Positions 47,959 through 56,330 of a stretch of DNA of 64,000 bases are shown here, piece by piece. The position numbers and the translations under genes are program-made. The stretch covers positions 2,790,001 to 2,854,000 of the forward strand of contig NZ_FOZL01000001.1 of the NCBI RefSeq assembly GCF_900114625.1, in the 5' to 3' direction. This DNA is from Granulicella pectinivorans (GTDB lineage: Bacteria; Acidobacteriota; Terriglobia; Terriglobales; Acidobacteriaceae). The stretch's first letter is position 1, and the number at the start of each line of letters is the position of its first letter. A model generated the notes under the pieces. It did no database searches. It saw only the letters and a list, made by a program, of their open reading frames with translations, and was not told the origin of the DNA.

Positions 47959-48627
47959 CTAGGGGAGGGTGGGCTGTTGGAGGGAGGGAGGGTGGCTGAC
48001 GCGGTAGGCTCCGTAGGCTCCGAGGGCTACCGCGCCGGCGATGCCTGCGATCAGGAAGATCTTGACGCCGGTGGGTGTGAAGGAGCGCGCATTCTTCTGG
48101 AGTGCGACGGTCTGGGTGGGAGTGAGGGCCTCGCCGTTGAGCTGGCGGAGCTGGGTGACGAGGACGTCGACGGACTCATCGAAGCCCTTGTCGCGGTTCT
48201 TCTGACGGCCACTGGCGTGGACGTTGGCCGTGGTGGTCCATAGCACGGCGTGGGTTTTGGGGTCGAGGAGGCGGAGGATGAGCTGCGGATTGTAGATGGG
48301 GCCGGTGTGGGCGGAGGCGTCGACGATGGGGGCGACGGCGCTGATCTCGAGGATGAGATCGGCTTCGGCGGGGGTGGGGACGAACTGGTAGTGGTTCCAC
48401 TGCCTGAGGTCGGCGTAGAGGGTGTTGTAGGCGCGGTTGGGGCCGCCCGTGAAGGCGTCGTAGAGATTGGGTGCGCCGGCGTTCGAGAGGAAGATGGTGT
48501 GGGCGGAGGTGATCTGCGAGGGGAGTGGGGCCTGGGTGCTCGGGGAAGACTGAGCGCGGAGGATTGGGGTTGCGGCAAGAAGCAGGATAAGGGAGAGAGA
48601 CAGCGAATTACGTAAGGTACAGCGCAT
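47959..48627 (-). CDS. Exported protein of unknown function
   Basis: A 222-residue protein with a signal peptide (about 8-25, ending LRAQ), a central beta-rich domain (YADLRQWNHYQFVPTPAEADLILEI, in part) and a C-terminal membrane helix (about 190-207). The central part, with QLILRLLDPKTHAVLWTT, resembles proteins of the DUF4136/CsgG-like group that bind near the outer membrane, but I am not certain. AAGGATG precedes ATG 48627. It sits between uppS and cdsA. Confidence 0.7.
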   Translation of the reverse strand: MRCTLRNSLSLSLILLLAATPILRAQSSPSTQAPLPSQITSAHTIFLSNAGAPNLYDAFTGGPNRAYNTLYADLRQWNHYQFVPTPAEADLILEISAVAPIVDASAHTGPIYNPQLILRLLDPKTHAVLWTTTANVHASGRQKNRDKGFDESVDVLVTQLRQLNGEALTPTQTVALQKNARSFTPTGVKIFLIAGIAGAVALGAYGAYRVSHPPSLQQPTLP

Positions 48628-48771
48628 ACGGCTACCATCCTTGGTTGTGAGAACGAAGGCGGCGGGGAATAAGTTTCGGGGGATTGTTTCAGGCAGCGGT
48701 AACTGAGGAAAGATTGTTCAGCGGCAACCGCAGATTCCCTTCGGGGAAGACACACAAGAAAGGCAGCGACG

Positions 48772-49716
48772 CTAGCGGCGGGTGAGGGTTGAGGCGGTCT
48801 GGTCGAGTTGGGTGCTGATCTCTTCTGCGACTTCGCTGGCGGGTTGGAGGCCGGCGAGGTGTTCGTCGGTTCCTTCGCCGAGACCGCCGAAGCGGCGCTC
48901 GCGCTGCTGGTAGTTGGCGATGGCTTCGAGGAGGTGGACACCGCGAAAGTCGGGCCAGAGGCGCTCCGTGACGAAGATCTCCGAGTAGGCGATCTGCCAG
49001 AGGAGGAAGTTCGAGATGCGCTGCTCGCCGGAGGTGCGGATGACGAGGTCGGGATCGGGCATGTGCGCGGTGTAGAGGTTGTTGGTGATGTGATGCTCCT
49101 CGAGATGCGTATCGAGACCGTCGACCTGGAGCATGTCCTCGAGGGAGCAGCCGCGCTTGTGGGCTTCGGCGATGAGGTTGTTCAGGATGGAGCGGGTGGC
49201 GTCGATGATCTCGGAGCGGGCGCCGTAGTTGAGGGCCAGGGTGAGGGTGGTGCCGGTGTTGCGGGCGGTCTCCTCAGACGCCCACTGCATGGTGTCGCGG
49301 ACCTCCTGGGGAAGCTCGTGGATGCGGCCGATGTAGGCCATGCGGACGTTGTTGGCGTTCATGCGCTCTACGTTGCCGACGAGGTAGTTCTTGAGGAGAG
49401 TCATCAGGAAGCTGACTTCGGACTTGGGGCGGCGCAGGTTGTTTTCGAGCGAGAAGGCGTAGAGGGTGAGCCAGGGCAGGTTGATGCGAGAGGCGGTCTC
49501 AACGACGTACTGAACGCTCTCGGCGCCCTGCTTATGTCCGAGGAAGCGCTTGAGGAGGCGCTTGCCGGCCCAGCGGCCGTTGCCGTCCATGATGATGGCC
49601 ACATGCTGGGGCGCGCGCTCGGGGTCGAGTTGGGCGTAAACCGCCTGCTCCTCGGGGGAGAGCTCGTGGACGCGAGGAGGCTGAAATTGTGACTGGTTCG
49701 ATTTCATGGCGCGCAC
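48772..49716 (-). CDS. uppS: Undecaprenyl diphosphate synthase (cis-prenyltransferase)
   Basis: Adds isopentenyl units to farnesyl diphosphate to make the C55 lipid carrier for peptidoglycan. The diphosphate-binding Asp44 is in IIMDGNGRWA. Other motifs are FLGHKQG, LYAFSLENN, LNYGAR and LVIRTSGEQRISNFLLWQ. It has N- and C-terminal extensions of about 30 residues each that the E. coli enzyme lacks; total 314 aa. GTG 49716 follows GAGG; ATG 49707 is a close alternative. An XRE regulator gene lies upstream. Confidence 0.95.
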   Translation of the reverse strand: MRAMKSNQSQFQPPRVHELSPEEQAVYAQLDPERAPQHVAIIMDGNGRWAGKRLLKRFLGHKQGAESVQYVVETASRINLPWLTLYAFSLENNLRRPKSEVSFLMTLLKNYLVGNVERMNANNVRMAYIGRIHELPQEVRDTMQWASEETARNTGTTLTLALNYGARSEIIDATRSILNNLIAEAHKRGCSLEDMLQVDGLDTHLEEHHITNNLYTAHMPDPDLVIRTSGEQRISNFLLWQIAYSEIFVTERLWPDFRGVHLLEAIANYQQRERRFGGLGEGTDEHLAGLQPASEVAEEISTQLDQTASTLTRR

Positions 49717-49792
49717 AGGACCTCGCGAATAGACGCTAACACAATGATAGAGGCTGGGAACAGGGATAGAAAGCCGTCAGAACAAAAAGCAG

Positions 49793-49841
49793 AAGGGACG
49801 CCAACCCGGGCCACGGAGAATGACCTTGAGCTGCGTCCCTT
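49793..49841 (-). terminator. Terminator of the XRE regulator gene
   Basis: AAGGGACGC pairs with GCGTCCCTT (9 bp, loop 31). On the minus strand CTGCTTTTTGTT follows. It lies just past the stop at 49855. Confidence 0.6.
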
Positions 49842-49854
49842 ACTTGCCTGATTC

Positions 49855-50388
49855 TTATGCGGTACGGCGGTGTCCGGAGGCGAGCTCGCGGACGTGATTG
49901 AGGAAGATCGAGCGCTGGAGGGCGTCAAGCTTGGAGGTGTAGGCGGCGATCTCGGCCAGGAAGGGATCGTTCATAAGAACGGCGGCCTCCTCCTGGTGAC
50001 GGGTTTTGGCATCCCGGAGCAGGGCGCTCATGTCCACCTGGAGCGCCTTCGCGAGGCGATCAAGAGAGGAGAGCGTCGGCATGGCTTTGCCGTTCTCGAT
50101 CTTCGAGATATAGGTGCGGGGAACGTTCATGCGCGCAGCGAGCTGACGCTGCGAGAGGTTGCGTACGTGCCGCAGATCGCGGACCGCATGCGCCACCTGG
50201 AGGCCGTTGTCCAACACGGGTGCTGCCGTCACAAGAGCGAGAGGAGCCGGGGCCGGGGGAGGAACCTCGACGACGATGCTCTTGTGGCATCGGCGGCACA
50301 GGGCATTGGCGGTGCGAAATTGCACCAGGCTGCAGTGGTCACAACGGAGAACCTCCCGCTGTTCGACAGACGCCATCATGGTTGCCAT
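49855..50388 (-). CDS. XRE-family regulator with N-terminal zinc ribbon
   Basis: A 177-residue protein: two Cys pairs, CDHC at 16-19 and CRRC at 31-34, form a probable zinc ribbon; a Pro/Ala linker follows; and an XRE helix-turn-helix lies at about 68-122 (LSQRQLAARMNVPRTYISKIENGKAMPTLSSL, in part). The last 50 residues are helical. It probably binds DNA as a dimer and senses metal or simply uses zinc for structure. It is divergent from the HD-domain gene. The target genes are unknown. Confidence 0.88.
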   Translation of the reverse strand: MATMMASVEQREVLRCDHCSLVQFRTANALCRRCHKSIVVEVPPPAPAPLALVTAAPVLDNGLQVAHAVRDLRHVRNLSQRQLAARMNVPRTYISKIENGKAMPTLSSLDRLAKALQVDMSALLRDAKTRHQEEAAVLMNDPFLAEIAAYTSKLDALQRSIFLNHVRELASGHRRTA

Positions 50389-50592
50389 AAGTTGTGTGTA
50401 GCGGGCGGTGGCCAGAGCAAGGCACCGCAGCGGCCGTCAAGCGAAAGGACAAAGTCCGATAACGGAAGAACCGATGAGCCAAGAATGACACTGGGTACAC
50501 GGAGAGTCAAGGGGGTATAGGGAAGAAACAAGGAGGAAAACCTAAAATACCCGAAGATGGAACCAAAGTAGTAACTTGTGTCTGGAGGCTTT

Positions 50593-51204
50593 ATGAGTGA
50601 CGGATTTACGCGGGAACGCGCGAAGGCGCTGCTGGAACAGTGGACGGCTTCGGCTTCGTTGGTGAAGCATGGGCTTTCGGTGAGCTGCTGCACGGAGGCG
50701 TATGGGGTTCTGGAAGCCGAGCGACTGGGACTCTCGGGGGCTCCGTTCGATGCGTTTGTGGACAAGTACGCGATTGCCGGGCTGCTGCATGACTTTGACT
50801 ACGACCGGCATCCGTCGTTAGAGGAGCACCCTTATGTCGGGGTGAAGTTCTTGCGAGAGCAGGGCTGGCCGGAAGAGATTCTGCACGCGATCCTGGCGCA
50901 CGCCGACTATACCGGCGCGGGGCGGGATTCGCATCTGGACAAGGCTTTGTTTGCGTGTGACGAGTTGTCGGGGTTTCTGACGGCTTGTGCTCTGGTGAAG
51001 CCGAGCAAATCGATCATGGATGTGGAAGTGGCGGGTGTGCGAAAGAAGATGAAGGACAAGGCTTTCGCGCGAGCAGTGTTGCGCGAGGACATTACGGGCG
51101 GCGCGGAGCTGCTGGGGATTCCGGTGGAAGATCATATCGGGAACTGCCTTCGGGCCATGCAGGCGAAGGCGGCGGAGTTGGGGCTGGCCGGGGTTCCGAT
51201 TTAG
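50593..51204 (+). CDS. HD-domain phosphohydrolase-like protein
   Basis: A 203-residue protein of the HD superfamily. The motif LLHDFDYDRHP carries the paired His-Asp; further metal ligands are in HPYVG and AILAHADY. The family hydrolyses phosphate esters, often nucleotides. ATG 50593 has GGAGG four bases upstream; the earlier in-frame start at 50578 precedes that site. Its stop overlaps the stop of the LolA-like gene. The substrate is unknown. Confidence 0.9.
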   Translation: MSDGFTRERAKALLEQWTASASLVKHGLSVSCCTEAYGVLEAERLGLSGAPFDAFVDKYAIAGLLHDFDYDRHPSLEEHPYVGVKFLREQGWPEEILHAILAHADYTGAGRDSHLDKALFACDELSGFLTACALVKPSKSIMDVEVAGVRKKMKDKAFARAVLREDITGGAELLGIPVEDHIGNCLRAMQAKAAELGLAGVPI

Positions 51205-51875
51205 CGGCGGTCGATCTTGGTTTCCTTGTTGGTTTTGATGGCGTAGGGCGCGGTGTTGACCTTCTCGTTGTAGCGGATATGCGTGTAGTGGGAGGTCTTG
51301 GTGTTGCCGCCGGGAAAGAAGATGATCTGCTTGATGGAGATGGCGCGGGTGGGATCGACCCAGATCTCGATATGGGAGAAGTTCTGGCGGACGGTGGGGT
51401 CCTTGGAGACGAGGTCGAGGTGTTCGACGGAGATGCCGTCGAGCTGTTCGGTGCCCTTGTCGGTGATGTCCCAAGTCTTGGCGAGGTCCTTGCCGCTGCC
51501 TCCGAAGGCGATGGCGAGGTAGGTGGCGGCCTGCGCAGAGCGGATTTCGGTGATGGTGTTGGGGCCTGGGTCGAAGACGCGGACGACGCCGTTCTTGAAG
51601 TCGACGAAGCGGGTGGTGGGCGGGTCAAGGCGGAGGCCCATCTCGGTGGAGGTTCCCTTGCGCTCGAAGTAGAGGGAGCCCTTGTCGGTGGTGGTGTCCT
51701 TGACGACGCGCTCGTAGGTGTCCTGGGTGAGGTCGGCCTGAGCGGACTTGAACCTGGCGGAGGCCGCGTCCATCTGGGCGAGGACGGTGGCCAGGTGATC
51801 GGGCTTGGCCTGTGGGGCGGCGAAGAGGGGTGTCGTGAGGAGGAAAGCTGCGGCGATGATGCTGTGCTTGGTCAT
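51201..51875 (-). CDS. LolA-like outer-membrane lipoprotein carrier / sorting protein
   Basis: A 224-residue periplasmic protein. A signal peptide ends near PLFAAPQ. The chain has the LolA-type half-barrel: MDAASARFKSAQADLTQ and GSLYFERKGTSTEMG near the start, then GVVRVFDP and IEIWVDPTRAISIKQIIF. Family members carry lipids or lipoproteins across the periplasm. ATG 51875 is favoured over TTG 51887, because GGGAG lies five bases before it. It is encoded after serS and a small membrane gene, on the same strand. Confidence 0.85.
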   Translation of the reverse strand: MTKHSIIAAAFLLTTPLFAAPQAKPDHLATVLAQMDAASARFKSAQADLTQDTYERVVKDTTTDKGSLYFERKGTSTEMGLRLDPPTTRFVDFKNGVVRVFDPGPNTITEIRSAQAATYLAIAFGGSGKDLAKTWDITDKGTEQLDGISVEHLDLVSKDPTVRQNFSHIEIWVDPTRAISIKQIIFFPGGNTKTSHYTHIRYNEKVNTAPYAIKTNKETKIDRR

Positions 51876-51901
51876 GTTTGCTCCCAAAAGGTTCGACGCG
51901 T

Positions 51902-52294
51902 CTAGCGCAGGATCCAGGCGCGGTAGGCTACTACCTTTTGATGCGTGTCGTAGACGGATTCGTAGCGCTCGATGCGGACTTCGCCAGCGATGGGTTCGAC
52001 GGCCTTGAGGATGGCGTTGCGACGGCCCTGGTCGGTTTCCATGGTGTCGGCTACGTTGGCGACGTCGTCGGCGCGGAGCTCGTAGAGGAAGCGGCTGGAG
52101 CCGTTGGGGCCGATGCCGGCCTCCTTGACGAGGACCTCGGAGGAGTGGAGGGCTGCGGTGTAGACGGGTTTGTCCTTGAAGTCGATGTAGTGCGGCGAGA
52201 CGAAGAGGAAGATCAGGATGATCGTGACCATCACGTCGTAGTGGAAGCTGCCGCGGTCGTAGGTCCAGAAGATGTAGCGCTTGAGGGTGCCCAT
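51902..52294 (-). CDS. Small membrane protein of unknown function
   Basis: 130 aa with one helix at about 20-36 (DVMVTIILIFLFVSP) and a soluble C-terminal domain. It starts five bases after the serS stop, so it is translated from the same message. The soluble part has a conserved look (LYELRADDVANVADTM, RIERYESVYDTHQKVVAYRAWILR in part) but matches no family I know. Probably inner-membrane with the domain outside. Confidence 0.75.
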   Translation of the reverse strand: MGTLKRYIFWTYDRGSFHYDVMVTIILIFLFVSPHYIDFKDKPVYTAALHSSEVLVKEAGIGPNGSSRFLYELRADDVANVADTMETDQGRRNAILKAVEPIAGEVRIERYESVYDTHQKVVAYRAWILR

Positions 52295-52299
52295 TTGTC

Positions 52300-53622
52300 T
52301 TAGCCCCTGACTTTCTTCTGCGTGATGTGGGTTTCGTGGTTCATGTAGGGGACGAGGACGTCCGGGATGCGGATGGAGCCATCGGGCTGCTGGTAGTTTT
52401 CGAGGATGGCGACGTAGGTACGGCCTACGGCGAGGCCGGAGCCGTTGAGGGTGTGGAGATACTCGGACTTCTTGGCGGCCGGGGACTTGAAGCGGATATT
52501 GGCGCGGCGGGCCTGGAAGTCGTGGAAGTTGGAGCAGGAGCTGATCTCGCGGTAGAGCTGCTGGCCGGGGAGCCAGACCTCGAGGTCGTAGGTCTTGGCG
52601 GCGCCGGCGCCCATGTCTCCGGCGCAGAGGAGCATGCGGCGGTAGGGCAGGCCGAGGAGTTCGAGGACGCGCTCCGCGTTGCGCGTGAGGGCCTCGTGCT
52701 CGGCGGCGGAGTCTTCGGGCTTCGCGAATTTGACGAGTTCTACCTTCTGGAACTGGTGCTGGCGGATCATGCCGCGGACGTCGCGGCCGTAGGAGCCGGC
52801 TTCAGAACGGTAGCAGGGGGTGTAGGCGCAGAAGCTGATGGGAAGCTCGGCCTCGTCGAGGGTCTCGTCGCGGAAGAGGTTGGTGACGGGGACTTCGGCG
52901 GTGGGGATGAGCCAGTGGTCGTTGTCCTGGAACTGGCCGGGGATGTAGGGGCCTTTGTCGTCACAGTGGAACTGGTCTTCGGCGAACTTGGGGAGCTGTC
53001 CGGTGCCGAAGAGGCTCTTCGAGTTCACCATGTTCGGCGGCAGGACCTCGGTGTATCCGTGCTCGCGTGTGTGCAGGTCGAGCATGAAGGCGGCGAGGGC
53101 GCGTTCGAGGCGGGCTCCCTGGCCGAACTGGACGACGAACCTTGCGCCGGAGATCTTGGCGGCGCGGTCGAAGTCGAGGATGCCGAGGGCTTCGCCGAGC
53201 TCCCAGTGGGGTTTGGGGTTGGCGATCTCGGGAAGGGTGCCCCAGCGTTTTACCTCGACGTTGTCGTCGGCGGACTTGCCTTCGGGTACGTCGTCGGCCT
53301 GGAGATTGGGGAGGGCCTGGAGGATGGTCTGGAGCTTCTGGTCGGCCTCGGCGGCGGTCGCTTCGAGCGTTTCCAGCTCCGTCTTCAGGGACTTGGTCTG
53401 CTCGGTCGGGGCGGTCGCGTCCTGACCGGCTTTGCGTAGCCTGGCGATCTCGTTGGTGAGATCGTTGCGTTGCTTTTTGACGGTTTCGAGCCGGGTGATG
53501 GCTTCGCGGCGGTCGCGGTCGATGGTGGCGAAGTCGGCGAGGAGGGTGGGGTCGGCTCCGCGGGCGTGCAGTTTCTTTTGGACCGTTTCAAGGTTGGCCC
53601 GGACGTAAGCTAGATCGATCAT
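52300..53622 (-). CDS. serS: Seryl-tRNA synthetase
   Basis: Charges tRNA-Ser. The N-terminal coiled-coil arm (about 25-105) binds the long variable arm of the tRNA. The class II core has motif 2 FRSEAGSYGRDVRGMIRQHQF (in part) with motif 3 SGLAVGRTYVAILENYQ. TAEVPVTN and SSCSNFHDFQARR are characteristic. Length 440 aa is slightly above average. It heads a run of three genes on the minus strand. Confidence 0.97.
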   Translation of the reverse strand: MIDLAYVRANLETVQKKLHARGADPTLLADFATIDRDRREAITRLETVKKQRNDLTNEIARLRKAGQDATAPTEQTKSLKTELETLEATAAEADQKLQTILQALPNLQADDVPEGKSADDNVEVKRWGTLPEIANPKPHWELGEALGILDFDRAAKISGARFVVQFGQGARLERALAAFMLDLHTREHGYTEVLPPNMVNSKSLFGTGQLPKFAEDQFHCDDKGPYIPGQFQDNDHWLIPTAEVPVTNLFRDETLDEAELPISFCAYTPCYRSEAGSYGRDVRGMIRQHQFQKVELVKFAKPEDSAAEHEALTRNAERVLELLGLPYRRMLLCAGDMGAGAAKTYDLEVWLPGQQLYREISSCSNFHDFQARRANIRFKSPAAKKSEYLHTLNGSGLAVGRTYVAILENYQQPDGSIRIPDVLVPYMNHETHITQKKVRG

Positions 53623-53901
53623 CGCTGTCGATTTTAGCTGGTTTGGTGGGGTGGATGCTTGTTGCGCGTTGGACCTCTCCCTGGTGTTTTTGGGTTAAAG
53701 TATTCGATCCAATGGGTTTAGCGGTGGACTTGTCCGGTTAGAGGTTGGAAAAGATTGTGGGGTAAGGCGGGAAAAAGAGATAACGGCCTGGGGCGCTGGT
53801 TCTATTGTGCGCTTTGATGGAGGGCTGTTGGCTCATGGGTATCTCTTTTGCTTTCTGTGGGTTGGAGGGGATGGGGGCTTGACAGGCGCGAAGAGGTTAG
53901 G

Positions 53902-54576
53902 ATGGTGCGCATGAAACGGATCGGGTTGGTGATGGTGCTGCTGCTGGCTTGTCCTGGGTGGGCGGCCGGGGTGCGGGTGGTGAATGCAGGGATTGCGGGG
54001 CAGAACAGTGCGGAGGGGCGGGCTCGATTTGCGCACGATGTGCTGGAGGAAAAGCCTTCGGTTTTGCTGCTTTATTTTGGGGTGAACGACCTGGCGAATG
54101 AGCCCAAGTTTCTTCCGGTGGAGCAGTATGTGGCGAATATGGCCTGGATGATCGATGAGGCGCGGGCGCATGGGATTGTGGTGGTGGTTTCGACGATCCA
54201 GCATGTGGACGCCGTGAAGGTGATGACGCGGCATAAGGCTGAGTCGTTTGGGGATGAAGGGGTGAATGGGAAGGTCGACCGGTACAACCGGGCTTTGCTG
54301 GCGATGCTGCGGGAGAAGAAGGTGGCGGTGGCGGACTTTCAGCGGAAGCTGGACGCGGTGGGTGGGCCTACGGCGGCGTGGAGTACGGATGGGACGCATT
54401 TGACGGTGAAGGGGTATGAGTTGCTGGCTCAGACGTTTTTGCGGGCGATGCCGCGGGTGGTTTCGGGGACGGTGGTTTGTCTGGGCGATAGCTTGACGTA
54501 TGGGGTGCCGTGGAGGACGAAGGAGAGGGATTCAGTGGAGACGTATCCGGCGCAATTAGAGAGGATGTTGCGGTAG
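53902..54576 (+). CDS. Circularly permuted SGNH/GDSL hydrolase, exported
   Basis: A 224-residue hydrolase whose conserved blocks occur in a rotated order. After a signal peptide (about 1-22) comes block II VVNAGIAGQNSAEG (Gly30), block III YFGVNDL (Asn62), then block V STDGTHLTVKGY (Asp163, His166). Block I, GDSLTYG with the nucleophile Ser197, comes last, and is followed by ETYPAQLERMLR and the stop. In ordinary SGNH esterases block I is at the start, and the YPAQL segment leads straight into VVNAGISG. Joining this protein's end to its start restores the usual order. All catalytic residues are present, so it may be active. ATG 53902 has GAGG five bases upstream. The signal could also be of lipoprotein type (LLLAC). 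Confidence 0.85.
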   Translation: MVRMKRIGLVMVLLLACPGWAAGVRVVNAGIAGQNSAEGRARFAHDVLEEKPSVLLLYFGVNDLANEPKFLPVEQYVANMAWMIDEARAHGIVVVVSTIQHVDAVKVMTRHKAESFGDEGVNGKVDRYNRALLAMLREKKVAVADFQRKLDAVGGPTAAWSTDGTHLTVKGYELLAQTFLRAMPRVVSGTVVCLGDSLTYGVPWRTKERDSVETYPAQLERMLR

Positions 54577-54607
54577 ATGTGTCGACTTCCTTGTGGGTTC
54601 CGTGGAA

Positions 54608-54633
54608 CCCACATCCCAGATGCGGGATGTGGG
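54608..54633 (+). repeat. REP-like palindrome, copy 7
   Basis: CCCACATCCC, loop AGATGC, GGGATGTGGG, followed by GCACCCGGTTTGGTGGCGG. It sits between two converging genes and may end both transcripts. Confidence 0.8.
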
Positions 54634-54655
54634 GCACCCGGTTTGGTGGCGGTTG

Positions 54656-56248
54656 CTAGGATCTGTTGATGACGAGGGTTTGGACGGACTTATAGGTGAT
54701 CTCGGTATCGTCTCCATGGAGGGTGACGGTGGCGGTGGCGCTGGTTCCGATCTTTAGAGGAAGCCCGGGGAGATTCCAAGTGCTGGCGGTGATGTCTCCG
54801 GGATTGATGCCGGGTGCGTGAATCAGGAAGGTGACATCGCCTGCGGTGAAGATCGCGATGCCTCTTTGGCTGGCGGTGGCGTCGATGGGTGGGGTGTGGG
54901 TGATGTTGATCCAGCCGATGGCACCGGAGGGGGTGCGCCACTGGATAGTGGCGGGGTGGAACTGGGAGTGGCCGTCTACGCCTACGGTTTGATGAGTGGA
55001 TTCGGCTCCGAAGAGGACGTCGGTGCCGATCCAGGCGGTGGCTTTGCGTTGGTCGGTGATCTGGCGGGTGACCTGATGGGGGCCGGCGAAGTGTTCGAAT
55101 TTGGCCCTGGCGGCGGACGGGACGGGGGAGCCCAGGAGGACGACCATAGGGACGAACCAGTTGTCGAGGGCGTGGTCTCCGGTGGCGGTGAGGGCCGGGA
55201 GAGGGGCTTTAGCGGCGGGCAGGAGGGTGCGGATCCAGAGGCCCATGAGGGAGGTGTAGGTCTCCATGTCCATGCCGTAGGAGCGGTCGTAGGGGCCGGC
55301 GATGTTGCGGAGATTGGGCTGGTAGAAGTCGGCGATGTCGGTCCAGAGGGTGGCTTCCATCTCGGCGCCGTGGGCGCGCATGGCGGGGGAGCTTCCGTAG
55401 ATGCGCCAGAGACCGAGGCCGTAGAGATCCGTGCCGTAGTAGGTGGGGGAGTTGTACTCGCCGAAGGCGTTGTGGAGTTTGAAGAGGCGGTAGACTTCGG
55501 CGTTCCAGGCGGTGGCTTCGGCGAGGCGGCCGGTGTCGTGGTTGTGGGCGGCGATAAAGTCCCAGAGGGCGCCGTACATGAGGGCGGGGTTGGTGTAGGT
55601 GGGGGTGAGGCGGCCCTCCTGCTTTTCGCCCTTTACGGCGATGTCGATGGACTGGTAGAGACGCTGGGCGAGGGCGGCGGGGATGCGTTCGGGGAAGTCG
55701 GCGAGGATCATCTGGAAGGTGGTGCCGATGAAGACACGCCAGTTGGGGTCGAACTGGTTGAAATCGATGGCGTTTGCGGGGGGAAGGGGCTCGGAAGGGG
55801 TGCGGCGGAAGGTGCCGTACCACTTTGTTTTGGGGTCGAGGTACTGGTTGGCGAGGACGGCTTCGAGGGCGGCGGCGGCGTTGGCGCGGTCGCCGTTGGC
55901 ATCGCGGAGGAGGAGTCCAAGGGCGTACCAACTGGTTTCGCGGACGACGAGGCGGGGATGATTGTTTTGACCGGGGAAGTTGACGAGGTGGGTGGTGGGG
56001 TCGAAGTTGGCGTCGGCTACGCGCATCATGTCGGTGAAGAGTTCAAGGGAGTTCTGGGGGAGTTCGGAGGGGTGGTGGGGGCGGGGGGCGGCTTGGAGGG
56101 GGAGGATGATGGTGAGGAGAGCAAAGAACAGGCAACAGCAAAAGCGAAATGCGGGGGTCTCTCCGCTGCGCTTCGCTCCGGTCGAGATGACGAGAGCTCT
56201 TGGCGTGCCATTCGAAGAAGCAAATTCCTTTGGATAGTTGGGGTTCAT
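54656..56248 (-). CDS. Large exported protein, possibly an (alpha/alpha) toroid enzyme
   Basis: 530 aa. A hydrophobic export segment (CLFFALLTIILPLQA) lies unusually far in, at about 37-52. The body is rich in helices, aromatic and His residues (WYGTFRR, FNQFDPNWRVFIGTTF, YNSPTYYGTDLYGLGLW), which suggests a helical toroid as in many polysaccharide-active enzymes; the last 150 residues look beta-rich. I cannot name the family. ATG 56248 has AGAGGG eight bases before it. The N-terminal region is coded by what looks like an intergenic repeat (56110-56210). The frame can be extended to 57004, but that is antisense to pyrD. Confidence 0.65.
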   Translation of the reverse strand: MNPNYPKEFASSNGTPRALVISTGAKRSGETPAFRFCCCLFFALLTIILPLQAAPRPHHPSELPQNSLELFTDMMRVADANFDPTTHLVNFPGQNNHPRLVVRETSWYALGLLLRDANGDRANAAAALEAVLANQYLDPKTKWYGTFRRTPSEPLPPANAIDFNQFDPNWRVFIGTTFQMILADFPERIPAALAQRLYQSIDIAVKGEKQEGRLTPTYTNPALMYGALWDFIAAHNHDTGRLAEATAWNAEVYRLFKLHNAFGEYNSPTYYGTDLYGLGLWRIYGSSPAMRAHGAEMEATLWTDIADFYQPNLRNIAGPYDRSYGMDMETYTSLMGLWIRTLLPAAKAPLPALTATGDHALDNWFVPMVVLLGSPVPSAARAKFEHFAGPHQVTRQITDQRKATAWIGTDVLFGAESTHQTVGVDGHSQFHPATIQWRTPSGAIGWINITHTPPIDATASQRGIAIFTAGDVTFLIHAPGINPGDITASTWNLPGLPLKIGTSATATVTLHGDDTEITYKSVQTLVINRS

Positions 56249-56330
56249 TGGGATGCCCTCTGCGTTTGGTTTGGAATGGCGACCTGCGAAGGATAACCTA
56301 CAGGAGACGAGTACGTTGTTTGGGGGCCTG

